From Bretschneidera sinensis (Eukaryota > Streptophyta > Magnoliopsida > Brassicales > Akaniaceae): 64,000 nucleotides of DNA. The stretch is from positions 62,583,620 to 62,647,619 of the forward strand of contig CM043700.1 of NCBI GenBank assembly GCA_023935145.1. The letters are read 5' to 3'. The notes under the pieces are model-generated. The model saw only the letters and a program-made list of their open reading frames with translations. It made no database searches and was not told the DNA's origin. Made by a program: the position numbers and the translations under genes. Below are positions 60,101 through 64,000 of the stretch, piece by piece (within the stretch, counting starts at the first letter, position 1; every line of letters begins with the position of its first letter).

Positions 60101-60259
60101 ATGCCCGATGATCTTTATTTTAGTATTGTCTCCAATGGTCACAAGTCCACCATCTCTTAGAGTTAGCTCCTTGAATACGCTTTTATCACCGGTCATATGC
60201 TTCGAGCAACCGCTATCAAGGTACCAACAGTTACCTTTCTCCTTGGTATGAAGGCAAAT
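57137..60259 (-). CDS. pol: C4 Pol: protease, integrase, reverse transcriptase, RNase H
   Basis: An open frame in the same phase as gag, right after its UAG; the first ATG is 60196, but sequence before it ([20 protein letters not shown]) holds the protease active site, so translation probably comes by reading through the UAG. Order: protease DSG (about 60212), GAG-pre-integrase with WHRRLGHVN...CNACQMGKQ, integrase core ([31 protein letters not shown]: the D, D and E), RT ([46 protein letters not shown] with the YVDD box) and RNase H ([28 protein letters not shown]). Ends at 57137. All catalytic motifs look intact. With Gag it would reverse transcribe and integrate the element. Confidence 0.93.
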   Translation of the reverse strand: MCLHTKEKGNCWYLDSGCSKHMTGDKSVFKELTLRDGGLVTIGDNTKIKIIGHGKVGNDFSTLDNVLLVQGLKPNLLSISQLCDKGYKVTFETSHCLVIDIKSNKIKFIGHRHENVYIVDLKSLHSNNEKCFPAFSENQWLWHRRLGHVNMNLLKIVSRKDLVIGLPKINFEKNKICNACQMGKQSRISFKAKNVVSTTRPLELLHMDLFGPISTISLGSHQYALVIVDDYSRYTFVIFIAYKDEAFKGFEKFCKKVQNEKGICISSIRSDHGKEFENQSFSKFCDENGINHNFSAPRTPQQNGVVERKNRVLEEFSRTMLCENNLPKYFWAEAVNTSCYILNRILIRPLLDKTPYELWKGRKPNISYFRAFGSKCFILNNNKTNLGKFDSKTDEGIFLGYSTTTKAYRVFNKRTLVVEESVHVTIDESNPMSSGEVSFKDDADFIPRMETSTPIVDPKVSSSQTNEGMATPNLDQPSSSQQEENLPKDWRYVNHHPIDQVIGDPSQGVRTRSSIRNICNFVAYLSQVEPKTFIEAEKDNDWIIAMQEEINQFERNNVWELVPRPKDHSIIGTKWVYRNKMDENGIVTRNKARLVAKGYNQEEGIDFDETYAPVARLEAIRMLLAFACFNKFKLFQMDVKSAFLNGFIEEEVYVEQPLGFENPSLPNHVYKLSKALYGLKQAPRAWYERLSKFLIDNDFVRGKIDTTLFTKTHKNDTLIVQIYVDDIIFGATNESMCQEFAKCMQGEFEMSMMGELTYFLGLQIKQLKGGIFINQQKYIKDLLKRFGMESSKPIGTPMSTTTKLDLDEGGKTVDSKYYRSMIGALLYLTASRPDIMFSVCMCARFQSNPKESHVVAVKRILRYLQGTQTIGLWYSRESSFELVGYSDADFAGCRLDRKSTSGTCQFLGAMLTSWFSKKQNSVALSTAEAEYVAAGSCCAQVLWMKQQLEDYGMSLKNIPIFCDNTSAINLTKNPIQHSRTKHIEIRHHFLRDHAQKGDIRLEFIPSEDQIADILTKPLSEASFCKIRKLMGLLDFDKLNV

Positions 60260-62314
60260 CTACATCACACAAGGATATACGATAGCATTTTTAGGTACCC
60301 AAAATTTCTTGGGTCCTTTGGGGTTAGTTCTTGAAAATACGGTTCCTTTTGGGACCCATACTTTCTTAACAATATATGGTGCTCTATGAACATGTTGATG
60401 ATGCACATACCTAGCATTATAGTCATAGTAATTTCTAGGAAATTTTACATGTGCATTCCTATAATCCTTAGGATGATAGTTCCTAGGATACATGATTCTA
60501 CGGTAAGGGGTATGAAAATGCATGTCATTTCCAGAAAATGAACGATGATGCATTCTAGGATACATGCTAGCATATGTATGCAAGTTATTTCTAGAATAGC
60601 CATGATGGTGATTCCTAGGATGAGCAGAATGCATTCTTTGATTATACACATTGTTCCTAGAATGAGCATGATGATTATTTCTAGGATGTGTATGAGCATT
60701 TCTAGAATGAGCATACAAATAAGCATGAGTATTTTTAGGATGCTTCAATTTAGTATGATCATTTAAGTTTCTAGAGTTCCTCGGATTTATTAAGGGAGTG
60801 CTTTTAACAAGGTTAGGAGCTTTCGAAGTAGAAGCTCCATCTACACAAGAGGCTTTCATGAATAAGCTCTCTTTTGTTTTTTGTTTTCCCAATGGAGAAT
60901 ATCCTACACCAGATTTTCCTCCACTTAATCTTTGGGAAGAAAGCACTTCATCAAGTTTTTCTTTACCAAGCATAAGTCTAGATACAGTGCTGTTTAATTC
61001 AGAAATTTTATTTTTCAAATTCTCATTTTCATCTTTAAGAAAATCTTGAGACGAATTATACAGTAAAGATGATAATTTTTCTTTTTCTTCTCTAAGAACT
61101 ATCATTTCCTTAGAAAGAGATGATACTTCTTTCTTAAGAACAGAATTTCTAGAATCAAATTTCTTTAATTCTTCATGCATTTCATTTATGACTTCTAGTA
61201 ATTCTTCACTACTAGTAACAATATTATTTTTTGAAGAGGGAGAAGATGTTACCTCACTTTCATCATCGATTGCCATTAAACAGAGGTTGGCAATCTCTTC
61301 GTATCCAATTTCTTTGTCTGATGACTCATCTTCTTCGTCATCGCTCCAGGTAGTTGCTACCATAGCTTTCTTCTTGAAGCCCTTGTATGGTTTGCTTGAA
61401 ACTGGACAGTCAGCTTTTATATGTCCTGGCTTCTTGCAGCCATAGCACATAAGTGGTTCCCTTTTTGAGGTGGGATCCTTTGAGTAAGGTTTCTTGCTTT
61501 TCTTCAAGAACCTATGGAATCGTCTGGTGATTAAAGCCATTTCACCATCCTCTTCACTGCTCTCTGCTTCTTGTTCTAATTCCTTTTCTTTGTTGCTCGT
61601 AGAAGCTTTGAGAGCAATTTGCTTCTTCTTCTTCTCATCATCATTGACGATGGGAGTCATTTCTTCCATCTCGTATGTCAATAATGACCCAAGCAGCGTC
61701 TCAACATCAAGCTTGTCAAGATTTTTGGCCTCTTGAATGGCTGTCCTCTTTGGTTTCCATTCTGGAGGTAGAGATCTTAAGATTTTTCTGGTTAGTTCAA
61801 CTTCCTCAATATTCTTGCCAAGCAATTTTAAACTATTTATAATAGTAGTAAATCGTGAGTGCATTTCAGAAATGGTTTCATTAGGAGACATCTTAAAAGA
61901 TTCATATTCAGAAATTAGCATGTAAATTTTAGACTTTTTTACTTCACTTGTTCCTTCATATGTGACTTGCAATTTGTCCCATATTTCTTTAGCAGAAACG
62001 CATGCAGATATTTTGTTATATTCAGAAATATCTAAAGCACAATGTAGCATGCTTGTTGCTCTGCTATTGAGAGACATTGTTCTACAATCCTCGTCAGTAA
62101 ATTCAGTTTTGAGTTTAGGCATTGTATGAAGAGTCTCTCCAATAACTATTTCTTTTGAGGGAATTTTAGGTCCCTCTTCTATAATTCTCCATAGATTGTA
62201 ATCTTGTCCTTCGACGAAGATTTTCATTCTATTTTTCCAGTAGTTATAATTTGATCCATTGAACAATGGAGGTCTAGTATAAGAGTGTCCCTCAGAGTAG
62301 CTATTTGCTGCCAT
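60260..62314 (-). CDS. gag: C4 Gag (capsid/nucleocapsid protein)
   Basis: 684 codons from ATG 62314, 56 bp after the LTR. The N-terminus (RPPLFNGSNYNYWKNRMKIF) and LQVTYEGTSEVKKSKIYMLI are typical of the retrotran_gag_2/UBN2 domain of Sirevirus-type copia gags. A CCHC zinc knuckle CYGCKKPGHIKADC lies near residue 290. Next come an acidic part with EDESSDKE and a predicted coiled coil (EELKKFDSRNSVLKKEVSSL, about 375-460). Near residues 520-640 is an unusual His-Asn-Arg-rich region with repeated HPRN and HSRN motifs. It would package the element RNA in cytoplasmic particles. The frame ends in TAG (60262-60260) and continues open into pol. No internal damage seen. Confidence 0.92.
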   Translation of the reverse strand: MAANSYSEGHSYTRPPLFNGSNYNYWKNRMKIFVEGQDYNLWRIIEEGPKIPSKEIVIGETLHTMPKLKTEFTDEDCRTMSLNSRATSMLHCALDISEYNKISACVSAKEIWDKLQVTYEGTSEVKKSKIYMLISEYESFKMSPNETISEMHSRFTTIINSLKLLGKNIEEVELTRKILRSLPPEWKPKRTAIQEAKNLDKLDVETLLGSLLTYEMEEMTPIVNDDEKKKKQIALKASTSNKEKELEQEAESSEEDGEMALITRRFHRFLKKSKKPYSKDPTSKREPLMCYGCKKPGHIKADCPVSSKPYKGFKKKAMVATTWSDDEEDESSDKEIGYEEIANLCLMAIDDESEVTSSPSSKNNIVTSSEELLEVINEMHEELKKFDSRNSVLKKEVSSLSKEMIVLREEKEKLSSLLYNSSQDFLKDENENLKNKISELNSTVSRLMLGKEKLDEVLSSQRLSGGKSGVGYSPLGKQKTKESLFMKASCVDGASTSKAPNLVKSTPLINPRNSRNLNDHTKLKHPKNTHAYLYAHSRNAHTHPRNNHHAHSRNNVYNQRMHSAHPRNHHHGYSRNNLHTYASMYPRMHHRSFSGNDMHFHTPYRRIMYPRNYHPKDYRNAHVKFPRNYYDYNARYVHHQHVHRAPYIVKKVWVPKGTVFSRTNPKGPKKFWVPKNAIVYPCVM

Positions 62315-62354
62315 TGGATCAACTCTAGGAATTTAAGCCTTATAAAGAGAACTA

Positions 62355-62367
62355 GGCTCTGATACCA
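62355..62367 (-). other. C4 primer-binding site (tRNA-iMet)
   Basis: ggctctgatacca, the reverse complement of TGGTATCAGAGCC, two bases inside the 5' LTR boundary. Confidence 0.9.
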
Positions 62368-62369
62368 AT

Positions 62370-63620
62370 TGTAGCTCGAGGTTTCAACCCAAGAGGGGGG
62401 GTGAATTGGGTTTTTAAAAACTTTTGCGGAATTTATACAAGTTTATAAAAACTGATAAGCAACAAATAATTGATATAAGTAGAAAGCTGTAAATAAAGAG
62501 TTTAAGGAAGGAGGATGCAAACACAGTTATAGTGGTTCGGCAATATCGGATTCGTTCCGACCCTACGTCCACTCTCTTCAAGGAACTCCTTGAAGTAATC
62601 CACTAAGAAAACTTAGTCGCACAACTTAGCCGGGTGTTGCACAAACCGTACACAAGCAATTTACAGGAATTGCTTAAACCGAAAAATCCCCTTCCTTTCG
62701 GAAGTTTCCCCTTCCTCTCGGAAGTAATCCCTTTACAAAGATGGTGTAAAGTAAAAGGTAGAGAGACAACAAATGAAAGCTTATTACAACAGAAATGTCT
62801 CTCTTTCAAAGTAAAGCTTGAAGAAATGGCTCAATAAGATTATTTCAAAGCTTTTTGTGTTTCAAGAGTATAAAAACTTGATTATATGAGATCAACTCTT
62901 TTTGAATATGTGCTGCATGTTATTGAATGCTTTGCTGAGTGGGTTTATATAGCAATCAATTAATATGGCCGTTTTGGACTTTAATTTGAAAAAGATTTAC
63001 TTTAAAACGTTCAGATTTGGAGTCCAACGGTCATATTTTTGAACTACCAGTCGACTGGGTCGAGATACCAGTCGACTGGGTTCACTTGAAAAATATACGT
63101 TTTCAGACCTTCTGGGTATCCAGTCGACTGGTATATATCATCCAGTCGACTGGGGACTTTCTGTCCATTGTGCCAGTCGACTGGGTTGATTCATCCAGTC
63201 GACTGGGAAATTACTGGTCAAAGTACCAGTCGACTGGGTTAATTCATCCAGTCGACTGGGTACCTTCTGACCCATATACCAGTCGACTGGTATATGTACC
63301 CAGTCGACTGGGTTGTCTTCCAACCCAGTTTTTCTTCTGTTTTTCATTTAAAAACATTTTAAAATTAATGGTTTTAGATAAACCATTTGTGTTTGAGCCA
63401 TTGAACAAGCTAATACAATGTATGAGTGAGACTTACATTGGTTCTAAACCTTAAGACCTATACTAGATCTTCAGTCTTCACTTGATACTTGATTTGGTTC
63501 GAGTTTTTGCACTTTGTTCCTTGGTTGAATGTGTTTGATCCTTAATACAACTTAGTTTAAACATGTTAGTTAAATAACAGTTGTGTTTTGCCATCATTAA
63601 AATACGGGCGAGGGTCAACA
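62370..63620 (-). repeat. C4 5' LTR
   Basis: TGTAGCTCGAGG...GGGTCAACA on the plus strand. Carries ten CCAGTCGACTGG palindromes (63046-63311) and, read on the minus strand, TATATAAAC at about 62943-62951 downstream of the array. Identical by eye to 53528-54778. Confidence 0.97.
63046..63311 (-). promoter_or_regulatory. C4 5' LTR palindrome array (U3)
   Basis: Same ten copies in the 5' LTR, upstream of the TATA box at about 62943-62951. This is the copy that would drive transcription of the element. Confidence 0.8.
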
Positions 63621-63926
63621 CATTCATTTTCTCAAGAGCATGTGTAAGAGCTTATCTTAGCTCATCTATTTCAACTTCAGATTCTCTCACACCTCTACTA
63701 ATATCAATTATACTGTCAACACGTTCCCTTCTTGGAACCATAAATTTAAACTCAACCTCGACTTGTAAAAATATTGGGGGCCTACCACGCCTTCTTAAAT
63801 CAACAACTCTAACTCTAGCTCTATCACGTTCATGTGTCATCCTCAGACTGTTCATTAAAATATAATTTATTTTAATCTTCCACCTTCTTTCTTTTTTATG
63901 CAATCTACAGAATCATAAAACCTAAT

Positions 63927-64000
63927 ACTCTGATACCAAAATTGTAACGACCTATCCCGGGTTGGCCACCCCCGAGACGGTGTCGTCACTTTTTTAAATA
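63927..64000 (-). repeat. G2 primer site and start of its 5' LTR (cut by window end)
   Basis: actctgatacca (63927-63938) is the reverse complement of a tRNA-iMet primer site. TGTAACGACCTATCCCGGG starts the LTR at 63943, as in the G1 LTR at 47702. Confidence 0.8.

Larger units (their letters stand above)
53528..63620 (-). mobile_element. C4: complete Sirevirus-like Ty1/copia retrotransposon, apparently young
   Basis: 10,093 bp. LTRs 53528-54778 (3') and 62370-63620 (5') are both 1251 bp and look identical; encoded short reading frames in both copies are the same. CATTC occurs at 53523-53527 and 63621-63625, a perfect target duplication within G2 gag. Gag (62314-60260) and pol (60259-57137) are intact apart from one UAG between them, and a third ORF (56576-55320) follows pol. 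Several polypurine tracts lie before the 3' LTR and palindrome arrays in the U3 region, features described for Sireviruses. It is the best candidate in the window for current activity. Confidence 0.95.
41645..64000 (-). mobile_element. G2: Ty3/gypsy (chromovirus-like) element, host of G1 and C4, runs off the window
   Basis: Minus-strand element. The 5' LTR starts at 63943 and leaves the window; the primer site is at 63927-63938. Gag is 63930-63621 plus 53527-52560, split by C4. Protease and RT/RNase H follow (52522-50500). A deletion then joins RNase H directly to the middle of the 3' LTR (49805-50500), which is itself split by G1 and continues at 41645-41903, where it is cut short next to C3. 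Integrase is lost. Related closely to G1. Confidence 0.8.

Overview
The window is from a plant nuclear genome, most likely a eudicot. It is AT-rich and intron-bearing, it carries a class III peroxidase gene structure, and most of it is LTR retrotransposons of typical plant lineages (Athila-like and chromovirus-like Ty3/gypsy; Tork-like and Sirevirus-like Ty1/copia). No prokaryotic genes, CRISPR, rRNA or tRNA genes were seen. Element names used here: A = Athila-like, C = copia, G = second gypsy family.

Layout. 1-10017: the 3' part of A1, whose 3' LTR (3046-3792 + 9492-10017) is split by the degenerate copia C1 (3793-9491). 9993-10645: a 245-bp direct repeat that starts in the LTR tail. 11545-12530: a minus-strand copia gag-protease relic. 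14933-15339: a minus-strand copia primer site with a probable LTR. 15764-31971: a broken minus-strand host gene whose seven detectable exons are spread over 16 kb, with copia C2 (17096-22555, TSD AAAAC) and Athila-like A2 (25169-30568, TSD TAATA) in its introns. 34613-38384: a minus-strand class III peroxidase pseudogene with a probable hAT-type element (35110-36276) in an intron. 39298-41640: copia C3, truncated at its 5' side. 41645-64000: G2, a minus-strand gypsy element running off the window end. Its 3' LTR is interrupted by G1 of the same family (41904-49804), and its gag by the apparently intact Sirevirus-like C4 (53528-63620, TSD CATTC).

How parts relate. C4 is the only element that looks capable of autonomous movement: LTRs of equal length with no difference seen, a complete gag, all pol domains, and a third ORF downstream of pol. 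C1 and C2 share the same in-frame stops and the same internal deletions, and C2 still has a perfect TSD, so an already defective parent was probably mobilised in trans. A1 and A2 are internally deleted with different breakpoints. The two host genes are both damaged.

The points most worth a second look are the host gene hidden between the transposons, the CCAGTCGACTGG palindrome arrays of C4, comparable CG-rich repeat clusters just upstream of the TATA box in three element families, the single UAG between gag and pol of C4, and the shared lesions of C1 and C2. All element classifications rest on motif recognition by eye; no database search was run.
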